From positions 5,235,501-5,299,500 of the forward strand of contig NZ_CP109009.1 of assembly GCF_036226685.1 (NCBI RefSeq): 64,000 nucleotides of DNA, written 5' to 3'. The DNA comes from Streptomyces sp. NBC_00690 (GTDB lineage Bacteria > Actinomycetota > Actinomycetes > Streptomycetales > Streptomycetaceae). Every line of letters starts with the position of its first letter. The first letter of the stretch is position 1. Made by a program: the position numbers and the translations under genes. Positions 10,049 to 20,639 of this stretch are shown here, one piece after another. The notes beneath the pieces were generated by a model that saw only the letters and a program-made list of their open reading frames with translations, was not told the origin of the DNA and made no database searches.

Positions 10049-10079
10049 GGGAAACGGCCCGCACGGGCGCCCGTTTCCC
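10049..10079. terminator. Hairpin terminator after bldM
   Basis: A 9-bp stem (10049-10057 with 10071-10079) extended by an internal CCC/GGG pairing lies 59 bp after the bldM stop, upstream of the sigma gene. Confidence 0.7.
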
Positions 10080-10153
10080 TCGCGATGCCGCATTCTTGAG
10101 GGGTGGAGTTCCTCGGGGACGAGTCCAGCGAGCGGAAGGGGAGGGCGCAGGCA

Positions 10154-10819
10154 ATGAGTTCCAGCGCACCTGCTCATAACGCTTCGGTGCACAACATGGG
10201 GCGCGGTGCCACGGATCAGCGGCCACCAAGGCACCATGGACCGATGCGTGACGACCAGACCACGGTGATCGGCGCGCTCGTTCACCGTGCTGTCGACGGA
10301 GACGAGCAAGCCACGCACGATCTACTCGCACATGTCCATCCGCTCGCGCTGCGCTACTGCCGCACCCGGCTCAACCGGCTGCCAGGTGATGCGCGCCACT
10401 TCGTGGAAGACCTCGCTCAGGAGGTCTGCGTTGCGGTGTTGATGGCCCTACCGCGCTATCGAGATACCGGAAAGCCGTTCGAGGCTTTCGTCTTCGCCAT
10501 CGCTTCGCACAAGGTCGCCGACCTTCAGCGGGCGGCCATGAGACATCCGGGGTCGACGGCGGTTCCTTCTGATGAGATGCCCGAGCGTCCCGACGATTCG
10601 CTGGGGCCCGAGGAGAGGGCACTGCTCAGCGATGATGCGGAGTGGGCCAAGAGGCTCCTCGCCAGCCTGCCGGAGAACCAGCGCGAGCTGGTGGTGCTTC
10701 GGGTCGCCGTAGGGCTGACCGCGGAGGAGACGGGACAGATGCTCGGAATGTCGCCCGGTGCGGTGCGGGTCGCCCAGCACCGGGCCCTGAGTCGACTGCG
10801 GGCTCTGGCGGAGCAGTAG
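10154..10819 (+). CDS. ECF sigma factor, SigD-like
   Basis: This 221-residue sigma factor has region 2 (about 60-125; [22 protein letters not shown], then [14 protein letters not shown]) and region 4 (about 165-218; [45 protein letters not shown]). The position between a WhiB-like gene and guaB matches M. tuberculosis sigD. ATG 10154 has GGGGAGGG about 10 nt upstream; a GTG at 10103 and an ATG at 10244 are other possible starts. Unlike in mycobacteria, no anti-sigma gene follows, so control is unclear. Confidence 0.9.
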   Translation: MSSSAPAHNASVHNMGRGATDQRPPRHHGPMRDDQTTVIGALVHRAVDGDEQATHDLLAHVHPLALRYCRTRLNRLPGDARHFVEDLAQEVCVAVLMALPRYRDTGKPFEAFVFAIASHKVADLQRAAMRHPGSTAVPSDEMPERPDDSLGPEERALLSDDAEWAKRLLASLPENQRELVVLRVAVGLTAEETGQMLGMSPGAVRVAQHRALSRLRALAEQ

Positions 10820-10897
10820 GGCCCGTCCGGGCTTGATGACCGCCCGGTATGGACACGGCAGCAGTAGGGCCGTCCGTCCGGAAACGTACAGCGCAAC

Positions 10898-10929
10898 CCT
10901 CTGCCCCGGACGCCCGTCCGGGGCAGAGG
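10898..10929. terminator. Strong hairpin terminator after the sigma gene
   Basis: A perfect 15-bp stem (10898-10912 with 10915-10929) with a 2-nt centre separates the sigma gene from guaB. Confidence 0.85.
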
Positions 10930-11029
10930 ACTTTCCACGGGGCCAACGTGATCAGCGCCACCCGAACCTTCGGTTCGGCCGCGGAATGAGCCGTCACCGC
11001 CCTCTTTGCGTATGACTTCGCACCAGATC

Positions 11030-11045
11030 GTTCGTACGTACGAAC
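11030..11045. promoter_or_regulatory. 16-bp perfect palindrome upstream of guaB
   Basis: GTTCGTACGTACGAAC is perfectly symmetric and lies 100-115 bp before the guaB start, in the promoter region. It may be an operator. Confidence 0.5.
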
Positions 11046-11102
11046 ACACAAAGCTGGTGAGCGATCTTGATCGTGGAATGGGACGGCGTTTCGGGCCGTT
11101 AG

Positions 11103-12647
<1,545 letters not shown>

Positions 12648-12695
12648 GCCCAGCAGAACCTCGTAGGCACCCAGGGGCGATTTCCGGTCCCGGGC

Positions 12696-12717
12696 CGCTG
12701 GCGGAGATCCGCCAGCG
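12696..12717. terminator. Hairpin between guaB and guaB3
   Basis: A 10-bp perfect stem (12696-12705 with 12708-12717) closes on a 2-nt centre. It would separate, or attenuate between, the two genes. Confidence 0.6.
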
Positions 12718-12798
12718 TTGTCCGAGCTCCGGAACCGCCCCTGTGGTGTGCGTCGGGGATACTGGTAGGCGCAGACGTAGAGGGAAAGGCCACACAAG

Positions 12799-13923
12799 GT
12801 GACTGAGATCGAGATCGGGCGCGGCAAGCGCGGTCGCAGGGCGTACGCATTCGATGACATCGCCGTCGTACCGAGCCGGCGCACGCGCGACCCGAAGGAG
12901 GTCTCGATCGCCTGGCAGATCGATGCCTACCGCTTTGAGCTGCCCTTCCTTGCCGCTCCCATGGACTCCGTGGTCTCGCCGAGCACCGCGATCCGCATCG
13001 GTGAGCTGGGAGGCGTCGGCGTACTGAACCTTGAGGGCCTCTGGACGCGTTACGAGGACCCGCAGTCGCTCCTCGACGAGATCGCCGAGTTGCCGGTTGA
13101 GGCCGCGACCCGTCGTCTCCAGGAGATCTACGAGGCCCCGATCAGGGAAGAACTGATCGGACAGCGCATCAAGGAAGTCCGTGACTCGGGCGTGGTGACG
13201 GCCGCGGCGCTGTCTCCGCAGCGGACCGCGCAGTTCTCCAAGGCCGTCGTCGACGCGGGTGTGGACATCTTCGTCATCCGCGGCACCACGGTCTCCGCCG
13301 AGCACGTTTCGGGTGCCGCCGAACCGCTCAACCTCAAGCAGTTCATCTACGAACTGGACGTGCCGGTCATCGTCGGCGGGTGCGCCACCTACACGGCTGC
13401 CCTCCATCTGATGCGTACCGGCGCTGCGGGTGTGCTGGTGGGCTTCGGCGGTGGAGCCGCGCACACCACGCGCAACGTGCTGGGCATCCAGGTGCCGATG
13501 GCCACCGCGGTCGCGGATGTCGCAGCGGCCCGGCGTGACTACATGGACGAGTCCGGCGGTCGCTATGTGCACGTCATCGCCGACGGCGGAGTGGGCTGGT
13601 CCGGCGACCTGCCGAAGGCCATCGCGTGCGGTGCGGACTCGGTGATGATCGGTTCCCCGCTGGCCCGTGCCACGGACGCCCCGGGCAAGGGCCGTCACTG
13701 GGGCATGGAAGCCGTCCACGAGGACGTGCCGCGGGGCAAGCTCGTGGACCTGGGCATCGTGGGCACGACCGAGGAGGTCCTCACCGGCCCCTCGCATACC
13801 CCCGACGGCTCGATGAACTTCTTCGGTGCGCTCCGCCGCGCCATGGCGACCACGGGCTACAGCGAACTCAAGGAGTTCCAGCGCGTCGAGGTGACGGTGG
13901 CCGACTCCCAGCACCGGCGCTGA
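12799..13923 (+). CDS. guaB3: GuaB3, IMP dehydrogenase-like protein without CBS domains
   Basis: This 374-residue protein has an uninterrupted IMPDH/GMP-reductase barrel and lacks the CBS pair. It belongs to the GuaB3 family found next to guaB in actinobacteria. The phosphate-binding and C-terminal segments (HVIADGGVGWSGDLPKAIACGA, MIGSPLA) are kept. In the catalytic loop, however, GPGSICTTR becomes GGGAAHTTR, so the nucleophilic Cys is replaced by His222. That argues against ordinary IMPDH or GMP reductase chemistry. Start GTG 12799 follows AGGGAAAGG. Regulatory or alternative catalytic roles are open. Confidence 0.92.
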   Translation: MTEIEIGRGKRGRRAYAFDDIAVVPSRRTRDPKEVSIAWQIDAYRFELPFLAAPMDSVVSPSTAIRIGELGGVGVLNLEGLWTRYEDPQSLLDEIAELPVEAATRRLQEIYEAPIREELIGQRIKEVRDSGVVTAAALSPQRTAQFSKAVVDAGVDIFVIRGTTVSAEHVSGAAEPLNLKQFIYELDVPVIVGGCATYTAALHLMRTGAAGVLVGFGGGAAHTTRNVLGIQVPMATAVADVAAARRDYMDESGGRYVHVIADGGVGWSGDLPKAIACGADSVMIGSPLARATDAPGKGRHWGMEAVHEDVPRGKLVDLGIVGTTEEVLTGPSHTPDGSMNFFGALRRAMATTGYSELKEFQRVEVTVADSQHRR

Positions 13924-13979
13924 CTTCCGGCACCGACATCGGTGGCCTGGCGGGCCGGCGGTGGACGGTTCGAGTCGTA

Positions 13980-14021
13980 CGAAGGGCCCGGCACCTCGTT
14001 GGAGGGGTGCCGGGCCCTTCG
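13980..14021. terminator. Bidirectional terminator after guaB3
   Basis: A 16-bp perfect stem (13980-13995 with 14006-14021) with a 10-nt loop lies between the converging guaB3 and sugar dehydrogenase genes. Confidence 0.88.
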
Positions 14022-14077
14022 CCGTCCGCCCGTGCGGCGTCCGCTCAGGGGGTGCGCCCAGGGGTGCGCTCAGGAGG

Positions 14078-15307
14078 TCACAGCCGATGTGCGGCGCCCA
14101 CCGGGGTGGCTCCCCGGGTGTCGAGGAGCAGTTGGGCCTTGACCGAGAGTCCTTGCAGGTCGTAGGTCCGATGCTGTTGGAGCAGCACGGTCAGGTCGGC
14201 TCCTGCTGCGGCCTCGTACAGGGAATCGGCACGCGGTACGGGTCGCTCTCCCACCCGCCAGTCCTGCACATAGGGGTCGTGGTAGCTGACGGACGCGCCC
14301 AGATCCATCAGTCGGCGGGCGATCTCGGGGGCGGGGGAGCCCTGGAGGTCGCCCAGGTCGGGTTTGTAGGTCACGCCGAGCAGTAGGACCCGGGCGCCGC
14401 GCGCTGACTTGCCGTACTCGTTGAGGAGGGTGGCGCACCGCTGGCTGACGTACTGCGGCATCCGGGTGTTGATCTCCCGGGCGAGACCGACCATCCGCAG
14501 CGGTCGACCGGGGTGTGGCAGGTTTCCGGGGTCCAGCGGGACACCGTGGCCGCCGACCCCCGGGCCGGGTCGGAAGGGCAGGAAGCCGTAGGGCTTGGTC
14601 TCGGCGCAGCGGATGACGTCCCAGAGGTCGACGCCGAGTTCATGGCAGAGGACGGCCATCTCGTTGACGAGGGCGATATTGACGTGTCGGAAGTTGGTCT
14701 CCAGGACCTGTACGGTCTCCGCCTCGCGTGGTCCGCGGGCGCGGACGACCTTGTCGGTGAGCCGGCTGTAGAAGGCGGCGGCGGATTCGGTGCAGGCGGG
14801 GGTGAGGCCGCCGATGACCTTGGGGGTGTTGGCGTAGTCGTGGGTCCGGCTGCCGGGGTCGGTGCGGCCGGGGGAGTAGGCGAGGTGGAAGTCCCGCCCG
14901 GCCCGCAGGCCGGAGCCCGCTTCCAGGAGGGGGCGGAGGAAGGTTTCGGTCGTCCCGGGTTGGACGGCGGATTCGAGCAGCACCGTGGTGTGGGGGCGGA
15001 GCCGGGCGGCGAGGGCGCGCGCCGCGTCGCCGAGGGCGCTGAGGTCGAGGTCGCCCTGTCCGTCCGGTGGGGTGGGCACGCAGATGGCGGCTGTTCGTAC
15101 GCGACCGAGTTCGGCCGGGTCGGTGACGGTTCTGAAGCCGCCCGAGAACATCTTGCGGATGTCGGCGGGGGTGCGGCCCGCCGCTGGTTCGGTCAGGTGC
15201 CGGGGGTCGGGGGCGTAGCCGATGGTTTCGATACCGGCGGTGACGGCGGCCTGGGCGAGGGGTAGGCCGTGGTGTCCGAGTCCGATGACGGCAAGATCTG
15301 CGGGCAT
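14078..15307 (-). CDS. UDP-glucose/ManNAc dehydrogenase family protein lacking the catalytic Cys
   Basis: This 409-residue protein has the three domains of nucleotide-sugar 6-dehydrogenases. They are an N-terminal Rossmann fold (AVIGLGHHGLPLA), the central helical domain (VLETNFRHVNIALVNEMAVL) and a C-terminal UDP-binding domain (VLLLGVTYKPDLGDLQGSPAPEIARRL). It is closest in motif to WecC. The active-site motif normally read GGHCIPVDP is GGHGVPLDP here, with Gly255 in place of the nucleophilic Cys. The enzyme may therefore be inactive as a four-electron dehydrogenase, or do different chemistry. ATG 15307 begins MPADLAVIGLG. No glycan-synthesis cluster surrounds it. Confidence 0.85.
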   Translation of the reverse strand: MPADLAVIGLGHHGLPLAQAAVTAGIETIGYAPDPRHLTEPAAGRTPADIRKMFSGGFRTVTDPAELGRVRTAAICVPTPPDGQGDLDLSALGDAARALAARLRPHTTVLLESAVQPGTTETFLRPLLEAGSGLRAGRDFHLAYSPGRTDPGSRTHDYANTPKVIGGLTPACTESAAAFYSRLTDKVVRARGPREAETVQVLETNFRHVNIALVNEMAVLCHELGVDLWDVIRCAETKPYGFLPFRPGPGVGGHGVPLDPGNLPHPGRPLRMVGLAREINTRMPQYVSQRCATLLNEYGKSARGARVLLLGVTYKPDLGDLQGSPAPEIARRLMDLGASVSYHDPYVQDWRVGERPVPRADSLYEAAAGADLTVLLQQHRTYDLQGLSVKAQLLLDTRGATPVGAAHRL

Positions 15308-15540
15308 GGCGTTGGCCGTCCTTCCCATAGCCGGAGGGGAGCGTTGACGCAAGCCCTGTGGGCGAAACGGGCGGTGCGCAATGTCAGACTAGGCGTAAAT
15401 ATGACCGATATGCGGCATTGCGGGCTCATGGGTGGGCGAGTGTTATCCACAGGCGGTGGCTGAAGTCGGAGAGTGCGGACAGAATCGATGGTGTGAGCCT
15501 GACCGCGGGGACCTGTGCCCGGCCGGTCGGCGCTCATGGG

Positions 15541-15558
15541 CCCATGGACCACGGGTCC
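15541..15558. repeat. glpD upstream repeat, copy 1
   Basis: CCCATGGACCACGGGTCC contains the dyad GGACC N3 GGTCC. It matches copy 2 at 17 of 18 positions and may be an operator half of a repressor/activator site. Confidence 0.55.
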
Positions 15559-15663
15559 CGCGCAGGCCCGGGCCATCCGGGTCCTCGCCGGTCCCGGTCG
15601 AAGGGTCCGGCCGGTCCGGGCACCGGACGCCCGGCCGTACGGGCTTGCGCCTGGCCGGCCAGA

Positions 15664-15681
15664 CCCATGGACCGCGGGTCC
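15664..15681. repeat. glpD upstream repeat, copy 2
   Basis: CCCATGGACCGCGGGTCC is the second copy, 123 bp after copy 1 and ending 82 bp before the glpD start. Confidence 0.55.
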
Positions 15682-15763
15682 GTGGGCAGACGGTCCAAGC
15701 GAAGTTCGACAGCGGGGCCACGGACCCCGGCAGGGGTACGCGGGGGCGACGGGAGGCATCGCA

Positions 15764-17470
15764 GTGAAGACAGCGAGACTGGGACCCGAAGAGCGCGTTC
15801 AGGCGCTCGCCAGCATGGCCGAGCGGGAACTGGACGTGCTGGTGGTCGGCGCCGGAGTGGTCGGCGCGGGCACTGCACTGGACGCGGTGACGAGAGGGCT
15901 CTCCACCGGGCTCGTCGAGGCTCGGGACTGGGCTTCGGGCACATCGAGTCGCTCCAGCAAGCTCATCCACGGCGGACTGCGCTATCTGGAGATGCTGGAC
16001 TTCGCCCTCGTCCGTGAGGCACTCAAGGAGCGGGGCCTGCTGCTGGAGCGACTGGCCCCCCACCTGGTCAAACCGGTGCCCTTCCTCTACCCCTTGCAGC
16101 ACAAGGGCTGGGAGCGGCTCTACGCCGGATCCGGCGTCGCGCTCTACGACGCGATGTCGGTGTCCTCGGGCCACGGCCGTGGCCTGCCCACCCATCGCCA
16201 TCTCTCGCGCCGCCACGCCCTACGGGTCGCCCCTTGCCTTCGAAAGGACGCGCTGGTCGGCGCCCTGCAGTACTACGACGCCCAGATGGACGACGCCCGC
16301 TTCGTCGAGACCCTGGTGCGCACGGCCGCGAGCTATGGGGCGCAGGTCGCCAGCCGATCACGGGTGGTCGGCTTCCTCCGTGAGGGCGAGCGGGTCGTCG
16401 GTGCCCGGGTGCAGGACGTGGAGGCAGGCGGCGAGTACGAGATCCGGGCCAAGCAGATCGTCAACGCCACCGGGGTGTGGACGGACGACACCCAGGCCCT
16501 GATCGGCGAGCGCGGACAGTTCCATGTACGGGCGTCGAAGGGCATCCACCTCGTGGTCCCGAAGGACCGCATCCACTCCACCACCGGCTTGATCCTGCGC
16601 ACGGAGAAGTCGGTCCTCTTCGTCATTCCGTGGGGGCGCCACTGGATCGTGGGCACGACGGACACCGACTGGGACCTAGACAAGGCGCATCCCGCCGCCT
16701 CCAGCGCCGACATCGACTATCTGCTGGAGCACGTCAACTCCGTCCTCGCCGTGCCGTTGACCCGCGATGAAGTCCAAGGGGTGTACGCGGGGCTGAGGCC
16801 GCTGCTCGCCGGGGAGTCGGACGCCACCAGCAAACTCTCGCGCGAACACACCGTCGCCCATCCCGTCCCCGGGCTCGTCGTGGTCGCCGGAGGGAAGTAC
16901 ACGACCTACCGGGTGATGGCGAAGGACGCGGTGGACGCGGCGGTGCACGGGCTCGACCAGCGGGTCGCCGACTGTGTCACCGAGGACGTGCCGTTGGTCG
17001 GTGCCGAGGGTTACACGGCCCTGTGGAACGCCCGCGCCAGGATCGCGGCGCGCACCGGTCTGCACGTGGTTCGCGTGGAGCACCTGCTCAACAGGTTCGG
17101 TTCCCTGACGGAGGAGGTGTTGGCCCTGATAGCGGATGACCCCTCCCTGGGCGAGCCGCTCACCGGCGCCGACGACTATCTCAGGGCCGAGGTCGTCTAC
17201 GCCGCCTCCCACGAAGGGGCGAGGCATCTGGACGATGTGCTCACCCGGCGTACTCGGATCTCGATAGAGACCTTCGACCGGGGTGTGCGCAGTGCGCGGG
17301 AGTGCGCCGGGCTGATGGCATCGGTTCTGGGGTGGGACGAGGGGCAGATCGACAAGGAGGTCGCCCACTACAAGAAGCGGGTCGAAGCGGAACGCGAATC
17401 GCAGCGGCAGCCTGACGATCTGACCGCGGACGCTGCGAGGTTGGGCGCACCCGACATCGTGCCCTTGTGA
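15764..17470 (+). CDS. glpD: Aerobic glycerol-3-phosphate dehydrogenase
   Basis: This 568-residue FAD enzyme oxidises glycerol-3-phosphate to dihydroxyacetone phosphate at the membrane and feeds electrons to the quinone pool. The FAD-binding Rossmann motif DVLVVGAGVVGAG (about 20-32) is followed by the GlpD signature SSRSSKLIHGGLRYLE. A C-terminal GlpD accessory domain is present (HEGARHLDDVLTRRTRISIE). Length is standard. GTG 15764 has GGGAGG 8 nt upstream. It is not in a glycerol uptake/kinase operon here, and repeated dyads upstream hint at its own regulation. Confidence 0.95.
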   Translation: MKTARLGPEERVQALASMAERELDVLVVGAGVVGAGTALDAVTRGLSTGLVEARDWASGTSSRSSKLIHGGLRYLEMLDFALVREALKERGLLLERLAPHLVKPVPFLYPLQHKGWERLYAGSGVALYDAMSVSSGHGRGLPTHRHLSRRHALRVAPCLRKDALVGALQYYDAQMDDARFVETLVRTAASYGAQVASRSRVVGFLREGERVVGARVQDVEAGGEYEIRAKQIVNATGVWTDDTQALIGERGQFHVRASKGIHLVVPKDRIHSTTGLILRTEKSVLFVIPWGRHWIVGTTDTDWDLDKAHPAASSADIDYLLEHVNSVLAVPLTRDEVQGVYAGLRPLLAGESDATSKLSREHTVAHPVPGLVVVAGGKYTTYRVMAKDAVDAAVHGLDQRVADCVTEDVPLVGAEGYTALWNARARIAARTGLHVVRVEHLLNRFGSLTEEVLALIADDPSLGEPLTGADDYLRAEVVYAASHEGARHLDDVLTRRTRISIETFDRGVRSARECAGLMASVLGWDEGQIDKEVAHYKKRVEAERESQRQPDDLTADAARLGAPDIVPL

Positions 17471-17732
17471 TTGCGCCCCCGTTGTGATCCTGTTGCTCTG
17501 GCGATCCCGGTCCGCGCGGAGCCTGCGGCGGTGACCGTCTGAACCGCGAGCCGCATGTCGAGCGTTGACACTGTGGGTGGCCCCCGACTTCGGGGTTGTG
17601 CCCGGTGCTCCGCGGACCCGGGAGAGATGCCGATCCCGGGGTGAGGGACAATGAAGCCTCTGCCAGGGCGTGTTACCGCATCGCGCGGGAGCGGCAGGCG
17701 CGGGCGAAGATCATGGATCGCAGAGGGGACGC

Positions 17733-20468
17733 ATGTCGGAGGCGGAACAGTCGCGGGAGCCCCAGCGGGACAAGTCGAAGGAGCCCAAGGCGTCCAGCTC
17801 TCAGCGGGACGATGCGGGTCGTTCTCACACTGGTTCCGGTGAGCGGGCTGACGCGGCGTCGGGGGAGGCCGGTACGGCGGCGCAGTCGCCAGAGCGCAGT
17901 GGCCAAGGCTCCGGCGCGGAGGCAGGCGTGAAGCTCGGGACGAAGACCTCCGGTGCGCGGGGAGCGTCGGCCGACGCCGACGCCGACGCCAACGCCGCCG
18001 ACTCGGCGTCGAGGGACGACGCCAAGGCCGAACCCAAGGCCGACGCGCAATCGGAATCTGATGTTCCGTCGGCAGTCGCCTCAGGCCGTTTCGCGGCCGG
18101 AGGGAAGGCATCCGGTACCTCCGGAGGCCGGCTGGAAACAGCGGACGAGGCCGGAGCCCAGGGCGGGGACAAAGCCGCGCCGTATGCCTCCGGTTCGGAC
18201 GAATCGACTCGGGTGCCCCGGCAGGCGACCGGCAGCAAATCCATCTCGGTGAAAAAGGGCGATCGACAGGCCGATGGCACCTACCGGTCCTCCGCGCGTC
18301 CTGAAGCGCCCGACACCGGAGTGTCTACGGACGACGGCGAGCGCTCTAGCGGTGGAACGGGTGCAAACCCGTCCGACGAGGGGCTGCCCGCCGATCCCGC
18401 ATCGGCCTCCGACAGGGAAGCTCCGGCCCGAGACGGATCGACGGACCGCGCCACGGGCGAAGGCCGCGCAGCCGGTAAGGAAGTGACGTCCCACCAGGAC
18501 AGCCCGCAGGACTCCCCTGGGGACGCGCCCGCGGCCCGGGGCGAGTCCGTCGGCAAGGCGTCCAGGGATTCGGACCGCGCGGGCCGCAACTCCGGGCGGG
18601 GCTCGGCCTCGGGCGGCGGACGCCAGGACTCCGAAGGGCGACTGCTCGCCGGCCGGTACCGGCTCGGCGGAGTGCTCGGGCGCGGCGGGATGGGCACCGT
18701 CTGGCGAGCGGTCGACGAGACCCTCGACCGCACCGTCGCCGTCAAGGAACTGCGCTTCCCCACCAGCATCGACGACGAGGAGAAGCGCCGGCTGATCACC
18801 CGGACGCTGCGCGAGGCCAAGGCCATCGCCCGTATCCGCAACAACAACGCCGTGACGGTCTTCGACGTCGTCGACGAGGACGACCGGCCCTGGATCGTGA
18901 TGGAGTTGGTGGAGGGCAAGTCCCTCGCCGAGGCGATCCGCGAGGACGGCACCCTCACTCCGCATCGCGCCGCCGAAGTGGGACTCGCGATCCTGGACGT
19001 CCTGCGCTCCGCCCATCGTGAAGGCATCCTGCACCGCGATGTAAAGCCGTCCAATGTGCTGATCGCCGAGGACGGGCGGGTCGTGCTCACCGACTTCGGG
19101 ATCGCCCAGGTCGAGGGCGATCCGTCGATCACCTCCACCGGCATGCTCGTCGGGGCGCCCTCGTACATCTCGCCGGAGCGGGCGCGCGGCCATCGACCGG
19201 GGCCCGCGGCCGACCTCTGGTCGCTCGGCGGGCTGATCTACGCGAGCGTCGAAGGCTGCCCTCCGTACGACAAGGGCTCGGCGATCGCGACGCTCACCGC
19301 GGTGATGACCGAGCCGCTCGACCCGCCGAAGAACGCAGGCCCGCTGGAAGAGGTCATCTACGGTCTGCTGGCCAAGGATCCGGCACAACGCCTGGACGAC
19401 GCAGGTGCCCGGGCCCTGCTCACCAAGGTGGTGTACGCCCCGCCGCCGGCGCCCGAGCCGCCGCGGGACGCCACCCGCGCCATGGTCCTCCCGAGCGCGC
19501 CACCACCGCTCCCGCCCCCTCCGGTCGTCCCGCAGGACCCGGCGACCGACCCTCGCCGCGGTGCGTCGGGCGCAGCGTCCGGCGCCGCCTTGGCCAAGGA
19601 GCCGGACACCAACGCCAGCGCCAGGCAGCAGGACGGGGGGACGACGCCGCCCAAGCCCTCGACCCCGCCCGTGCAGCGGGCCGCGGGTCGTGCCGCGATC
19701 ACCGACGTCGTACCGCGACGCACCCTGGTCATCGTGGCGATCGTGGTGGCCCTCGCGGTGATCGCCGGTGTGGTGTTCGCCGTCATCAACGGCACCGACG
19801 ACGACAAGGACCCGCAGGCGAAGCCGGAGTCAACCACGTCCGCCACCACCCAGGAGTCCAAGACGGGTGCCCCGGGGACGAGCGGCGAGACCGGCAAGGA
19901 GGACGGCAAGCAGCCCACGAAGGGCGCGGACCAGAGCCCGGGCGCCGGACAGGGCAGCAATCCCAAGCCGTCCACGAAGCCCAGCACCTCCCTGCCCGCC
20001 GGGAACGGCCTGCCGGCCGGGTACGCCCTGGTCTCCGACGACGAGTTCCACTTCACCATCGCCATGCCGAAGGGCTTCAAGCGCACCGGCACGGCGGGGC
20101 TGAACTCAGGCGCCATATTCAGCGAGAACGGTGGCTTCCCGCGACTCCAGGTGGACTTCAACGACAGCCCCAAGGACGATGCCAAAGCCGCCTGGAGCGC
20201 CGCGGTCGCGGCAGTCAACGCGACCAGCAGAGGGTATGTGCACCGGGGCATAAGGACCGTCGAGTACAAGGGCTATCCGACGGTCGCCGATTGGGAGTTC
20301 GAGCGCGAGCAGCAGGGGCAGCGCGTTCGGATACTCAACCGGGGGTTCAAGGTCGACGCCCGCCGCGGATACTCCATCATGATCACTTGTCCAGTGGCCG
20401 GATGGGACGCCGCGGAGTGCGACACGCTCCGTAAGACGGCGTTCGCCACATTCGCACCCAAGGATTGA
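17733..20468 (+). CDS. Membrane Ser/Thr protein kinase 1
   Basis: This 911-residue protein has a 300-residue N-terminal low-complexity Ser/Gly/Ala/Asp-rich region. An active-looking PknB-type kinase domain follows (about 307-575; GRGGMGTVWR, VAVKEL, LHRDVKPSN, DFG, SPERA, DLWSLG). A single transmembrane helix (about 665-688) leads to an outer-face domain (about 765-911) starting LPAGYALVSDDEFHF. There are no PASTA repeats. The long intracellular N-terminal tail ahead of the kinase domain is unusual. ATG 17733 has GAGGGGAC upstream. It is the first of four tandem kinase-like genes whose extracytoplasmic domains look paralogous. Confidence 0.93.
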   Translation: MSEAEQSREPQRDKSKEPKASSSQRDDAGRSHTGSGERADAASGEAGTAAQSPERSGQGSGAEAGVKLGTKTSGARGASADADADANAADSASRDDAKAEPKADAQSESDVPSAVASGRFAAGGKASGTSGGRLETADEAGAQGGDKAAPYASGSDESTRVPRQATGSKSISVKKGDRQADGTYRSSARPEAPDTGVSTDDGERSSGGTGANPSDEGLPADPASASDREAPARDGSTDRATGEGRAAGKEVTSHQDSPQDSPGDAPAARGESVGKASRDSDRAGRNSGRGSASGGGRQDSEGRLLAGRYRLGGVLGRGGMGTVWRAVDETLDRTVAVKELRFPTSIDDEEKRRLITRTLREAKAIARIRNNNAVTVFDVVDEDDRPWIVMELVEGKSLAEAIREDGTLTPHRAAEVGLAILDVLRSAHREGILHRDVKPSNVLIAEDGRVVLTDFGIAQVEGDPSITSTGMLVGAPSYISPERARGHRPGPAADLWSLGGLIYASVEGCPPYDKGSAIATLTAVMTEPLDPPKNAGPLEEVIYGLLAKDPAQRLDDAGARALLTKVVYAPPPAPEPPRDATRAMVLPSAPPPLPPPPVVPQDPATDPRRGASGAASGAALAKEPDTNASARQQDGGTTPPKPSTPPVQRAAGRAAITDVVPRRTLVIVAIVVALAVIAGVVFAVINGTDDDKDPQAKPESTTSATTQESKTGAPGTSGETGKEDGKQPTKGADQSPGAGQGSNPKPSTKPSTSLPAGNGLPAGYALVSDDEFHFTIAMPKGFKRTGTAGLNSGAIFSENGGFPRLQVDFNDSPKDDAKAAWSAAVAAVNATSRGYVHRGIRTVEYKGYPTVADWEFEREQQGQRVRILNRGFKVDARRGYSIMITCPVAGWDAAECDTLRKTAFATFAPKD

Positions 20469-20639
20469 GGCGGGCCACGTATCGTGAGAGCGCGCGGACG
20501 GTCCGCAGCCGCTCCATGCCGTTGAGTGACCGGAACTGACGGGTATTGACCAAATAGTGGGTCCGGGGTTTGGCCGCAGCTCCCGGAAGCACGTTGAAAG
20601 ACAGTCGAAGACGGTGCGGCAGGCTTGCGGGGAGGCGAC

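Larger units (their letters stand above)
15308..15763. other. Divergent promoter region with repeats before glpD
   Basis: No gene is evident in these 456 bases between the divergent sugar dehydrogenase and glpD genes. The region holds an imperfect 18-bp direct repeat (15541-15558 and 15664-15681) and a GC-rich low-complexity stretch. The longer open frame into this region is not used because glpD has a clear start at 15764. Confidence 0.6.
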
